A stretch of 53,297 nucleotides of DNA from Tranquillimonas sp964472855 (lineage in GTDB: Bacteria > Pseudomonadota > Alphaproteobacteria > Rhodobacterales > Rhodobacteraceae). Both the position numbers and the translations under genes were made by a program. Numbering within the stretch: position 1 is the first letter of the stretch; the number at the start of each line of letters is the position of its first letter. Positions 43,142-51,952 of this stretch are shown here, piece by piece. The notes under the pieces are model-generated. The model ran no database searches. It was not told the DNA's origin and saw only the letters and a program-made list of their open reading frames with translations. The stretch is from positions 1-53,297 of the forward strand of contig CAYYMJ010000016.1 in NCBI GenBank assembly GCA_964472855.1. The letters are read 5' to 3'.

Positions 43142-44187
43142 GCCTCGAACTCGGCCAGCTTGGCGGCCTGATCCTCGGCGGTCAGCGCGTCGATGGTTTC
43201 GCTCAGATCGCCCTGCATGACCTGATCGAGCTTGTAGAGCGTCAGGTTGATGCGGTGGTCGGTCATGCGCCCTTGGGGAAAGTTATAGGTGCGGATGCGT
43301 TCCGACCGGTCGCCGGAACCGACCTGGCTTTTGCGGTCGCTGGCGCGGGCATCGTCGACCCGGGCGCGTTCAAGATCGAACAGCCGCGCCCGCAGCACGC
43401 CCATCGCGATCTCGCGGTTGCGATGCTGGGACTTTTCCGAACTTGTGACCACCACGCCGCTGGGAATGTGGGTGATGCGCACCGCGCTGTCGGTGGTGTT
43501 GACATGCTGGCCGCCGGCGCCGGATGCGCGCATGGTGTCGATGCGGATATCATTGGGGTCGATGTGAACATCGACGTCTTGCGCCTCGGGCAGCACGGCC
43601 ACCGTGGCGGCCGAGGTATGGATGCGCCCGCCCGATTCCGTTGTCGGCACCCGCTGGACCCGGTGCACGCCGCTTTCGTATTTCAGCCGGGCAAAGACAC
43701 CTTCGCCGCGGACATGGGCCACCACTTCCTTGACGCCACCCAGTTCGGTCAGGTTTTCCTCGACGATCTCGAACTGCCAGCCCTGCGCCTCGGCATGGCG
43801 TTGATACATGCGCAGAAGGTCGCCGGCGAACAGCGCCGCCTCTTCGCCACCGGTGCCGGGGCGAATTTCCAGGATGGCCGGCCGCGCGTCGGCGGCATCC
43901 TTTGGCAACAGCGCCAGGCGCAGCGCCTGTTCCAGATCGGGCAGCCGCGACCTGAGCGGCGGCAGCTCTTCCTGCGCCAGTTCCTTCATCTCGGGGTCGT
44001 CCAGCATCGCCTCGGCCTCGGCGATCTCGTCGAGGGTCTGGCGATAGGCGGCGATTTCCGCCACCACGGGGCGCAGATCGGAATATTCCTTGCCCAGTTG
44101 CGCCACGTCGGCGCCGCCCTGGGCAAGCCGGGCCTCGAGATACTCGAAACGCTCGGTGATCTGGGCGAGTTTTTCCAAGGGAACCAT
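43138..44187 (-). CDS. prfA: peptide chain release factor 1
   Basis: A 349-residue RF1 that ends translation at UAA and UAG. The stop-codon recognition region has RVQRVPTTESGGRIHTS, with PTT at the PxT position, and the peptidyl-hydrolysis motif is GAGGQHVNTTDSAVR. The GGQ Gln is the target of PrmC, encoded immediately downstream with overlapping stop and start codons. Length is normal for RF1 (about 350-360). Confidence 0.97.
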   Translation of the reverse strand: MVPLEKLAQITERFEYLEARLAQGGADVAQLGKEYSDLRPVVAEIAAYRQTLDEIAEAEAMLDDPEMKELAQEELPPLRSRLPDLEQALRLALLPKDAADARPAILEIRPGTGGEEAALFAGDLLRMYQRHAEAQGWQFEIVEENLTELGGVKEVVAHVRGEGVFARLKYESGVHRVQRVPTTESGGRIHTSAATVAVLPEAQDVDVHIDPNDIRIDTMRASGAGGQHVNTTDSAVRITHIPSGVVVTSSEKSQHRNREIAMGVLRARLFDLERARVDDARASDRKSQVGSGDRSERIRTYNFPQGRMTDHRINLTLYKLDQVMQGDLSETIDALTAEDQAAKLAEFEA

Positions 44188-44267
44188 GGCGCTGGTGTCC
44201 GATATGGCCGCGTTCCGGTCAAGTGTGGAACGCCGTCGCGCGCCGCCGGGCTGTCCGAATGGCGGCG

Positions 44268-44711
44268 CTAATCCTGTGCCAGCAGCCCCAGCCAGTTTTC
44301 CACGCGCCGCCGATTGACCCCCATGTCGCCGCGACCGAACCGCAGCCTTGCATAGATGGCCAGCGTCGCCCCGCCCGGAACCGCGACCGCCTCGACGGTG
44401 CTGTAGTCGGGGAAGCCCCAGAATTGGCTGCGGGTTTCATAGGTGATGCGGCCCTCGGCCACGCTGCCGGCAATGACCATGGTGCGCGGCGTCGCGCGGG
44501 CGATGGCGTCAAGGCGCGCCAGCAATGCGCCCGCGCTTTCGCCATCGCGCGACAGCACCGGCGCCGCATCGGGCAGGATCAGCCAGCGCCCCTTGCCCTT
44601 GTGGCCGCTGCGCGGGTCGACATGCCACACGCCCGGGTCGACCGGGGCCAGCCGCACATAGGCGAACAAAAGGACAACCGCGAGAAGGACAATCCAGAGA
44701 AGGAACTTCAT
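44268..44711 (-). CDS. DUF1499-domain protein
   Basis: A 147-residue protein with an N-terminal membrane anchor (about 3-20, FLLWIVLLAVVLLFAYV) and a DUF1499 domain (VWHVDPRS... RTMVIAGSVAEGRITYETRSQFWGFPDYSTVEAV). Probably faces the periplasm. Function unknown. Its ATG overlaps the stop of the guanidinobutyrase-like gene by 4 bp. Confidence 0.85.
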   Translation of the reverse strand: MKFLLWIVLLAVVLLFAYVRLAPVDPGVWHVDPRSGHKGKGRWLILPDAAPVLSRDGESAGALLARLDAIARATPRTMVIAGSVAEGRITYETRSQFWGFPDYSTVEAVAVPGGATLAIYARLRFGRGDMGVNRRRVENWLGLLAQD

Positions 44712-45649
44712 CGGTAGGGCACTCCGGGCAGAACCGAGAGGATCTCGAACAACAGGTTGGCCGCCACCAGCGCCGTGTTGCCGGTGGTGTCATAGGGTGG
44801 CGACACCTCGACCATGTCGGCGCCGATGATATTCAGCCCGCGCAGGCCCCGCAGCAGTTGCATCGCCTGCGGCGTGGTCAGCCCGCCAATCTCGGGCGTG
44901 CCGGTGCCGGGGGCAAAGCTGGGGTCGAGGCTGTCGATGTCATAGGTCAGGTAGGTCTTTGTATCGCCGATGCTGTCGCGAATGCGCGCCGCCAGCGGGG
45001 TCAGCGACTGCTGCCAGATCTCGGGCGCGGTGATCATGTTGAAGCCCCAGTCGCGCGCCTCGTTGAAATCGTCGGCGGTATAGCCGGTGCCGCGCAGGCC
45101 GACCTGCCACACCTTGCCGGGAATCAGGATGCCCTCTTCATAGGCGCGGCGGAACACCGTGCCGTGGGTCTCGCGTTCGCCGAACATCTCGTCATTCACG
45201 TCGGCATGGGCATCGACATGCACCAGCGCCAGCGGCCCGTGCCGTTCGGCCGCCGCCCGCAGGATCGGCAGCGTGACGGTGTGGTCGCCGCCGATGCTGA
45301 CCGGGATGGCGCCGGTGGCAAAGACGCCCGCCAGATGGTCGCGGATGATGCCGATCGAGGCGGCAAGGTTGAAGGTATTGATCGCCACATCGCCGATGTC
45401 GGCCATCTGCAACGCGTCGAAGGGCGCGGCGCCGGTCTGGATGTTATAGGGACGGATCATCGCGCTTTGGGCGCGCACATGCTGGGGCCCGAAACGCGTG
45501 CCCGACCGCCAGCTTGTGCCGTGATCCATGGGGATGCCCAGAACCGCCACGTCCAGCCCCTGAGCGCTGGTGGCGGCTGGCAGGCGCATGAAGGTGCCGG
45601 GCCCGGCAAAGCGCGCCAGATCGTTGCCCGAGATCGGCTGGTTCGGCAT
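44708..45649 (-). CDS. ureohydrolase, guanidinobutyrase-like
   Basis: A 313-residue Mn-dependent ureohydrolase. Metal motifs: IGGDHTVTLP, VHVDAHADVND and YDIDSLDPSFAPGTGTPE. The segments DAHADVNDEMFGE, THGTVFRRAYEEG and GLRGTGYTADDFNEARDWGF match the Pseudomonas guanidinobutyrase (GbuA) type as I remember it, not classical SpeB. It would then release urea from 4-guanidinobutyrate to give GABA; agmatine or guanidinopropionate remain possible. Start ATG 45649 overlaps the stop of the second ureohydrolase by 1 bp. Confidence 0.82.
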   Translation of the reverse strand: MPNQPISGNDLARFAGPGTFMRLPAATSAQGLDVAVLGIPMDHGTSWRSGTRFGPQHVRAQSAMIRPYNIQTGAAPFDALQMADIGDVAINTFNLAASIGIIRDHLAGVFATGAIPVSIGGDHTVTLPILRAAAERHGPLALVHVDAHADVNDEMFGERETHGTVFRRAYEEGILIPGKVWQVGLRGTGYTADDFNEARDWGFNMITAPEIWQQSLTPLAARIRDSIGDTKTYLTYDIDSLDPSFAPGTGTPEIGGLTTPQAMQLLRGLRGLNIIGADMVEVSPPYDTTGNTALVAANLLFEILSVLPGVPYR

Positions 45650-46611
45650 CAGTCGTTCCTTCGCGTCCAGCAGTAAAGGCACATCAGGTCCACCGCGACA
45701 TGGGCGCCGGCGATTGCGGTGGCGCCGGCGGGGTCGAAGGGGGGCGACACCTCGACCATGTCTGCCCCGGTCAGGGTCACCCCGGCGATGCCGCGCAGGA
45801 TTGCCGCCGCCTGCCACGAGGCCAGCCCGCCCCACACCGGCGTGCCGGTGCCGGGCGCGAACGCCGGGTCGAGCGCGTCGATATCGAAGGTCAGGTAACA
45901 GTTGCCCTGTGCGATGCGGCGGATCTCGCCCGCCGCCCAGTCGGTGCCCTTCTGGTGCAGTTCGGCCGCCGTGATCGTGTGCACGCCCAGCGGATCGTCG
46001 TTGACCGTGCGAATCCCGATCTGGACCGAGCGTGCGGGGTCAACGATGCCTTCCCGGATCGCCTTGTAGACAAACGTGCCGTGATCAATGCGGTCGGGGT
46101 CGTCGTCGGGCCAGCTGTCGGAATGGGCATCGAACTGGATCAGCCCCAGCGGCCCGAACCGGGCGGCATGGGCCCTGAGCGCGGGCAAGGTAACATAATG
46201 ATCGCCGCCCAGCATCAGCGAGCCTGCCCCGGCATCGAGGATGCCGGCGATATGCGCCTGCAGTGCGGCGGGAAAGCGCTGGGTGTTGGCATAATCGAAG
46301 GCCAGATCGCCATAGTCGATGATGTCAAAGTCGCTGATCGGGTCGAAGCCCCAGCCAAAGGGCATGTCGATCGGCTGCAACAGCGACGCCTCGCGCACCG
46401 CGCGCGGGCCCAGCCGGGTGCCGGGCCGGTTGGTGACGGCCTGATCAAACGGCGCCCCGGTGATCGCCAGATCGACGCCCGTCAGGTCCTTGCTGTAGCT
46501 GCGGCGCAGAAACGACGGCGCCCCGGCAAAGACGTTTTCGTAACTCGGGCCGCGGCGTTGTTTGCGGGTGAAGGCGGTGTCGACCTCGGTCTCGGCATCG
46601 TTCAATGCCAT
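45649..46611 (-). CDS. speB: ureohydrolase, agmatinase-like
   Basis: A 320-residue ureohydrolase with full metal motifs LGGDHYVTLP, FDAHSDSWPDDD and FDIDALDPAFAPGTGTPVW. The stretch DRIDHGTFVYKAIREGIVD resembles the FDHGTMFYxAxKEG region of E. coli SpeB, so agmatine to putrescine plus urea is the likeliest reaction. It differs clearly from its neighbour downstream, so the two are not a recent duplication. Its stop and start codons overlap those of its neighbours by one base each. Confidence 0.85.
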   Translation of the reverse strand: MALNDAETEVDTAFTRKQRRGPSYENVFAGAPSFLRRSYSKDLTGVDLAITGAPFDQAVTNRPGTRLGPRAVREASLLQPIDMPFGWGFDPISDFDIIDYGDLAFDYANTQRFPAALQAHIAGILDAGAGSLMLGGDHYVTLPALRAHAARFGPLGLIQFDAHSDSWPDDDPDRIDHGTFVYKAIREGIVDPARSVQIGIRTVNDDPLGVHTITAAELHQKGTDWAAGEIRRIAQGNCYLTFDIDALDPAFAPGTGTPVWGGLASWQAAAILRGIAGVTLTGADMVEVSPPFDPAGATAIAGAHVAVDLMCLYCWTRRND

Positions 46612-47999
46612 CAGCCGAACCTCACATGTTCACGGGTCAGATCGTCGGCAACCTGCCGGATGGCCTGCGCCAGCGTTTCGGTCACGAACATGATCTGGTC
46701 GTCGGTGATGACCAGCGGCGGCGACATGACGTTGAGATGAGCAATCGGGCGCACCATCAGGCCCAGCCCCTGCGCGGCGTGGGTGATGCGGTGGCCGATG
46801 TCGACGGCGTCATCAAACAGCGCGCCCGTGGCCTTGTCGGCGACATTCTCGACACAGCCAATCAGCGTGTGGCTGCGCACATCGCCCACCAGCGGCAGAT
46901 CGGCCAGCGTGGCAAGCTGGGCTTCGAACACCGCGCCGCGCGCCCGGGCGGCGGCCAGCAGACCTTCGCGTTCGATGATCTCGATATTCTTCAGGGCCGC
47001 CGCACAGGCGACCGGGTGGCCGGAATAGGTGAAACCCGATGTAAACCAGCGGTCGTCGTCGGCGGCCATCGACTGCCAGAGCGCGTCGGAAAAAATTACC
47101 GCGCCGATGGGCAGATAACCCGACGACAGGCCCTTGGCGGTGCAGATGATGTCGGGCTGGACGCCGTAAACACCCGACGACGCGAACCAGTGGCCCATCC
47201 GGCCAAAGGCGGTCACCACCTCGTCAGCGACGAACAGAATGCCGTGGCGCCGGCACACGGCGGCCATGCGCGCCAGATAGTCGGGCGGCGGCACGATGAC
47301 CCCGCCCGAGGCCTGAACCGGCTCGGCAAAGAAGGCGGCCACACGCTCGGGGCCAATCTCGGCGATCTTGGCCTCGAATTCGGCTACCAGATGGTCGGTC
47401 AGCCCCTCGGCGCTGACCCCGGCGGGCCGGCGGTAAAGCTCGGGCGCGCTGACATGGTGGATATTGTCGGTCTCATAGGCAAACTCGGGCGACTGGTCGC
47501 CCTGACGCTTGCCCAGCGACATCGCCGCATAGGTCGAGCCGTGATAGGAATGCTGGCGCGAAATCACGTGGGTGCGGTCGGCAAATCCGCGGGCGCGCTG
47601 CACGAACACCACCATGCGAAAGGCACTGTCCACGCTTTCCGACCCGCCGGTGGTGAAATGCACATGGTTCAGGTCGCCGGGCGCAAGCTCGGCCAGTTTG
47701 GCCGACAACAGCGCGGCGGGTTCGTTGGTGCAGTCGACGAAGGTCGAGGCATAGGCCAGCCGCTGCACCTGTTCGGCGATGGTCTGGGCCATCTCGGCGC
47801 GCCCCTGGCCGATGTTGGTGCACCACAGACCGCCGACACTGTCGAGATATTTCCGCCCCTCGCCGTCCCACAGGTAACAGCCTTCGCCACGCGCCACGAC
47901 CGAAGGCGGCTGGGTGGCATGCGACGCGAAATGCGTCCATGGGCGCAAGGTGTGGGCCTGATCGAGCGCGGCCACCGCTTGGGCATCAAGGTTTTTCAT
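46611..47999 (-). CDS. class-III aminotransferase (omega-amino acid/putrescine type)
   Basis: A 462-residue PLP enzyme. Features: HFTTGGSESVDSAFRM, SYHGSTYAAMS, FVADEVVTAFGRMGHWF and the PLP lysine in CTAKGLSSGYLPIGA, then FTYSGHPVACAAALKN. It resembles putrescine:pyruvate (SpuC) and beta-alanine/taurine aminotransferases. In this operon, a role on putrescine or GABA released by the two ureohydrolases is the simplest reading. Overlaps the agmatinase start by 1 bp. Confidence 0.87.
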   Translation of the reverse strand: MKNLDAQAVAALDQAHTLRPWTHFASHATQPPSVVARGEGCYLWDGEGRKYLDSVGGLWCTNIGQGRAEMAQTIAEQVQRLAYASTFVDCTNEPAALLSAKLAELAPGDLNHVHFTTGGSESVDSAFRMVVFVQRARGFADRTHVISRQHSYHGSTYAAMSLGKRQGDQSPEFAYETDNIHHVSAPELYRRPAGVSAEGLTDHLVAEFEAKIAEIGPERVAAFFAEPVQASGGVIVPPPDYLARMAAVCRRHGILFVADEVVTAFGRMGHWFASSGVYGVQPDIICTAKGLSSGYLPIGAVIFSDALWQSMAADDDRWFTSGFTYSGHPVACAAALKNIEIIEREGLLAAARARGAVFEAQLATLADLPLVGDVRSHTLIGCVENVADKATGALFDDAVDIGHRITHAAQGLGLMVRPIAHLNVMSPPLVITDDQIMFVTETLAQAIRQVADDLTREHVRFG

Positions 48000-48050
48000 G
48001 GGATTCTTGTGACTTTCACCAGACTTGGCGTCAAGGCAGGCAACGCGGGC

Positions 48051-49211
48051 TCACACAGGCTGCGCCCGTTCCACCAGCCGGGCAAAGAACGACGCGCCAA
48101 CCGGCGAGATCTCGTCATTGAAGTCGAACTTTGGGTGGTGGGCCATCGCCGTGTCGCCCTGCCCAAGGAACAGATAGGCGCCCGGGCGGGCCTGCAGCAT
48201 GTAGGAAAAATCCTCGGCCCCCATTTCGGGGTGATAGTCGGTGTGCACCGCGTCATCGCCCGAGATTTCGCGCGCCACCTGCGCCGCAAAGGCGGTTTCG
48301 CGCGGGTGGTTGACCGTGGCCGGATAGCTCCAGGCATAGTCCAGTTCGGCCGTGACGCCATAGCTGGCCTCGATCCCCTTCACCAACTCGTGCACGCGGG
48401 TGGCGACAAGCTGGCGCAGATCTTCGGAAAAGCTGCGCACGGTGGCGCCGACAAAGGCGGTCTGCGGCACGATATTGTTGGCGGTTCCGGCGTTGATCCG
48501 GGTGACCGAGATCACCAGCGGTTCCGATGGCGGGCGGTTGCGGGCCACGATCATCGCCATGCCTTGGGCATAGGCGATGGCGGCGGGAATGGGGTCGATC
48601 GTTTCGTCGTGATAGGCCGCGTGCCCGCCCTTGCCGTGGAAGGTGACATTGACGTCATCCACCGCCGCAAGTGCCGGCCCCGCACAGGTGTGAAAGTCAC
48701 CGACCGGTATCTGCGGCGTGTTGTGCATGGCATAGACCTGACTGATGTCGAAGCGGTCCATCACGCCTTCGTCGACCATCACCCCGCCGCCGCCACCGTT
48801 TTCTTCGGCCGGCTGGAACAACAGCGCCACCCGCCCCGAGAAATTGCGCGTCTCGGCCAGATAGCGCGCCGCGCCCAACAGCATGGTGGTGTGGCCGTCA
48901 TGGCCGCAAGCGTGCATCTTGCCGGGGTTTCGCGACGTATAGGGCGCGCCGGTTTCCTCGGCAATCGGCAGGGCATCCATGTCGGCGCGCAGGCCGATGG
49001 TCGGGCCGGGGCCGCGCCCGTTGATGATGCCGACCAGCCCGCTGCTGGCAATGCCTTCGTGCAGCTCGTCGATACCGAACTCGCGCAGGCGCGCCGCGAC
49101 GAAGGCCGCGGTTTCGTGGCAGTCGAACCCCAGTTCGGGGTTTTCGTGCAAGTGGCGGCGCCAGCCGGTCATGTCGTCGGCGAAAGCGGCAATACGGTTT
49201 ATCACGGGCAT
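48051..49211 (-). CDS. M20-family amidohydrolase (aminoacylase/hippurate hydrolase type)
   Basis: A 386-residue metallopeptidase-like amidohydrolase. Features: RRHLHENPELGFDCHETA at the start, the metal site HACGHDGHTTMLLGAA, QPAEENGGGGGVMV, the dimerisation domain around 185-300, and EMGAEDFSYMLQ near the end. Such enzymes remove acyl groups from amino acids or polyamines. It lies 51 bp upstream of the aminotransferase and heads the operon, so an N-acyl polyamine or amino acid may be the natural substrate; this is inference. Confidence 0.87.
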   Translation of the reverse strand: MPVINRIAAFADDMTGWRRHLHENPELGFDCHETAAFVAARLREFGIDELHEGIASSGLVGIINGRGPGPTIGLRADMDALPIAEETGAPYTSRNPGKMHACGHDGHTTMLLGAARYLAETRNFSGRVALLFQPAEENGGGGGVMVDEGVMDRFDISQVYAMHNTPQIPVGDFHTCAGPALAAVDDVNVTFHGKGGHAAYHDETIDPIPAAIAYAQGMAMIVARNRPPSEPLVISVTRINAGTANNIVPQTAFVGATVRSFSEDLRQLVATRVHELVKGIEASYGVTAELDYAWSYPATVNHPRETAFAAQVAREISGDDAVHTDYHPEMGAEDFSYMLQARPGAYLFLGQGDTAMAHHPKFDFNDEISPVGASFFARLVERAQPV

Positions 49212-49272
49212 GTGGACTTCCCGGCCTGAGGTTCCGATAACGACAGGGTTTCAGGTCAGGGGGGCTCTGTCC

Positions 49273-50103
49273 ATGAGTGAATTTGCACGCGATCCCATCT
49301 ATGACGAAACGGAAGGCATGGCGCGCCTGATCGCGCTGATGCGGCGGCTGCGCGACCCCGATACCGGCTGCCCGTGGGACATCGAGCAGGATTTCGACTC
49401 GATCGCCCCCTATACCATCGAAGAGGCGCACGAGGTTGCCGACGCGATCGAGCGGCGGGCATGGTCCGAGCTCGAGGGCGAACTGGGCGACCTGCTGCTG
49501 CAGGTGGTCTATTTCGCGCAGATGGGGCACGAGGCCGGGCATTTCGATTTTGACAGCATCGCCCGCACTGTCACGGCCAAGATGATCGACCGCCACCCGC
49601 ATGTGTTCGGCAGCGACAGCCGCGACAAGTCGGCCGAACAGCAGACCCGCGACTGGGAGGTGCAAAAGGCCCGCGAACGTGGCGCCCAGGGGCAGACCGG
49701 CACGCTGGACGGTGTCGCGCTGGGCCTGCCGGCGCTGACCCGGGCGCTGAAACTGCAAAAGCGCGCCGCGCGGGTGGGATTTGACTGGAACGACCCCGGC
49801 GCGGTGCTGGCCAAGGTGGCCGAAGAGGCGGGCGAACTGGCCGAGGCCGCCGCCAGCCACAGCGCCGACCGCACCGAAGACGAGATGGGCGATCTGCTGT
49901 TCGTGATGGTCAACCTGGCCCGGCATCTTGGCGTCGACGCCGAAGCGGCCCTGCGCCGGACCAACGCGAAATTCATGCGCCGGTTCGGGTCGGTCGAAAC
50001 CGCGTTGCAGGCCGCCGGACGTTCGCCGGCCGAGGCCAGCCTGGACGAGATGGATGCGCTGTGGACCAAGGCCAAGAACGCCGAAAAGCAGGGCGGTGCC
50101 TGA
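49273..50103 (+). CDS. mazG: nucleoside triphosphate pyrophosphohydrolase MazG
   Basis: A 276-residue NTP pyrophosphohydrolase with two MazG domains (about 12-120 and 155-260). CPWDIEQDFDSIAPYTIEEAHEVADAI and ELGDLLLQVVYFAQMG give the first EExxE/ExxD set; VAEEAGELAEA and DEMGDLLFVMVNLARHLG the second. It clears aberrant or excess nucleotides. ATG 49273 is divergent from the M20 gene by 61 bp. Confidence 0.95.
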   Translation: MSEFARDPIYDETEGMARLIALMRRLRDPDTGCPWDIEQDFDSIAPYTIEEAHEVADAIERRAWSELEGELGDLLLQVVYFAQMGHEAGHFDFDSIARTVTAKMIDRHPHVFGSDSRDKSAEQQTRDWEVQKARERGAQGQTGTLDGVALGLPALTRALKLQKRAARVGFDWNDPGAVLAKVAEEAGELAEAAASHSADRTEDEMGDLLFVMVNLARHLGVDAEAALRRTNAKFMRRFGSVETALQAAGRSPAEASLDEMDALWTKAKNAEKQGGA

Positions 50104-50135
50104 CGTTTCAGCCTGTTCGGATGGATGGGCAGCGA

Positions 50136-50212
50136 TGGCGCGGTTGACGGGACTCGAACCCGCGACCCCCGGCGTGACAGGCCGGTACTCTAACCAACTG
50201 AGCTACAACCGC
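50136..50212 (-). tRNA. tRNA-Asp (anticodon GTC)
   Basis: On the minus strand: GCGGTTGTAGCTCAGTTGG, anticodon loop CTGTCAC (anticodon GTC), T-arm GGTTCGAGTCC, acceptor GCGGTTG/CAACCGC, discriminator G and encoded CCA. All arms pair. Confidence 0.97.
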
Positions 50213-50338
50213 CCGCTGCCTGCCCGGCGTCGGCGACCCCGGGCGTGAGCCGTGAGATACGCATAGCCGTGACAAGCGTCAAGCGGCTTTTGCATCGAAT
50301 TCGACCCGGCCCGCAAATGCCCGCGCCGGGGCTGGCGG

Positions 50339-51301
50339 CTAGCGGCGCAATGGGCGCGGGCGGGGCGTGGGCTGGCCGCGGCCCGTGGCGCTTTCGCGGG
50401 CAAAGACATACAAGCCCGCGCCGCCGATCAGCGCGATCCCGGCCACTGTGCGCAGATCGGGCGTCTCGCCCCAGATCGACCAGCCCCAGAACACGGCCAG
50501 CGGCAGTGCGGCATATTCAAACGGCGCAACCGCCGCCGCGTTGGCCGACCGATAGGCCTGGCTCAGGCACCAGCCGATCACGGTCGACAACAGCCCGATC
50601 AGCAGAAACAGCCACAGATCGCCGCGCTCGGGCCAGACCCAGGCCCGGAACAGGAATTGCAGCGACGGGCTGTCGAACCGGTCGGCATGGCGCCCGTCGC
50701 CGGCGACAGCGTAAAACGCCAGCGAAACCACGATAAAGGCGGACTGGATGTTGACCGCCATGGCCGCGGCGCTGGATTCGCCGCTGAGCTTGCGGGTCAG
50801 CACCTGCATGCCGGCATAAAAGGCCGCCGCGACCGCCGGCAGCAGCAAGAGCCAGTTAAAGCCGCCGGCGTCGCCGCGCACCATCATCACCGCCACACCG
50901 GTCAGGCCGATCAGCACCGCGACGATCCGCCGGGGGCCGACGCGCTCGCCCAGAACCGGGATCGACAGCAGCGTGATGATCAGCGGCGCGACAAAGAATA
51001 CCGCCGTCGCCTGCCCCAGCGGCAGCACGCTGAGACCCGAGAAAAAGATCAGGTTGGCCGCGACGACCAGCAACGCCCGCAGGATGTGCAGGCCGGGGCG
51101 CCGGGTCTTCAGCTTGTGCCAGCCGCCTTCGAATTGCAGGATCACCAGCGTGCCGGCGATGCCGATGACCGAGCGGATCAGCACCATCTGGTGCAGCGCA
51201 TAGCGCGGCGACATGAACTTGATCAGCATGTCGTTGACCGAGATGGCCAGCATCGCGATCAGGATGACGGCGATGGCGAAACGCGGGCGATCCTGGGCCA
51301 A
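50339..51301 (-). CDS. EamA/DMT-family transporter
   Basis: A 320-residue, ten-TM transporter with two EamA repeats (about 12-140 and 165-300). It starts RFAIAVILIAMLAISVNDMLIKF and has LFFSGLSVLPLGQATAVFF-like TM4 and a PFEYAALPLAVFWGW segment seen in many Rhodobacteraceae members. The start is taken as TTG 51301 because CGGAGG lies 9 nt upstream and TM1 then starts near residue 8. Substrate unknown. The C-terminus ends in a Pro/Arg-rich tail. Confidence 0.85.
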   Translation of the reverse strand: MAQDRPRFAIAVILIAMLAISVNDMLIKFMSPRYALHQMVLIRSVIGIAGTLVILQFEGGWHKLKTRRPGLHILRALLVVAANLIFFSGLSVLPLGQATAVFFVAPLIITLLSIPVLGERVGPRRIVAVLIGLTGVAVMMVRGDAGGFNWLLLLPAVAAAFYAGMQVLTRKLSGESSAAAMAVNIQSAFIVVSLAFYAVAGDGRHADRFDSPSLQFLFRAWVWPERGDLWLFLLIGLLSTVIGWCLSQAYRSANAAAVAPFEYAALPLAVFWGWSIWGETPDLRTVAGIALIGGAGLYVFARESATGRGQPTPRPRPLRR

Positions 51302-51438
51302 GCTGCGGCGCCTCCGATTTACGGGCCGGCGCCAAATGCGCCGCCTGCGCACGGTGTGCCCGCAATCCGGGCGCGCGGCAAAGAAATTCGCCACGGCGCG
51401 TGGCGCGTGGCGCGCGGCGTGACGCGAGCGCGGGCGCC

Positions 51439-51666
51439 CTAGTCGAAGGTCACCGGCTGGACGCTTTCGAGATGGGTCTTGATGGTGCCCGACAGCGAGG
51501 CCAGCGCCGATTCCACCGAATTCATCGTGGCCAGCGTCATGCTGATCGCCATGGCCGTGCCCACCACCCATTCGACCGTCGCCGAGCCGGCTTCGTCGGC
51601 GGCAAAGCGGCGCAGCGGCAACAACAGCGGATGATCCGAAAGCCGGGTGGCGGGCTGAGGCGTCAT
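51439..51666 (-). CDS. tiny Flp-like (type IVb) pilin-like protein
   Basis: A 75-residue protein with one hydrophobic segment (about 33-50, VVGTAMAISMTLATMNS) preceded by AADEAG-SATVEW. Cleavage after Gly27 would leave Glu at position +5 of the mature protein, the rule for type IV pilins and pseudopilins, and the short tail is like Flp pilins. No tad/cpa or prepilin-peptidase gene is in the window. Assignment rests on this pattern only. Confidence 0.6.
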   Translation of the reverse strand: MTPQPATRLSDHPLLLPLRRFAADEAGSATVEWVVGTAMAISMTLATMNSVESALASLSGTIKTHLESVQPVTFD

Positions 51667-51826
51667 GGCAGTCGCTCCTTCGTTCCTGACCGCGCAGCGC
51701 ACGGGCAGTTAGTGGCAACTGAGCAGGGAAACCCGGCGGAATTGCGGCATTTCAGGGGCAGCGAGCGCGGTGAAGCAGCGACAATCGGCCAGTTTAAGCG
51801 GCTATTATCAAACGGTTGCGCGGTAG

Positions 51827-51902
<76 letters not shown>

Positions 51903-51952
51903 GGGGCCGTGGGCCGTGTAACCCGGGGCAGGCCGGGGCGCAAGCACAGCGA

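Noticed and set aside
46605..49229. An 874-codon open frame on the plus strand
   Set aside because: It is antisense to the aminotransferase and the M20 hydrolase; its His/Gly/Arg-rich product has no domain.
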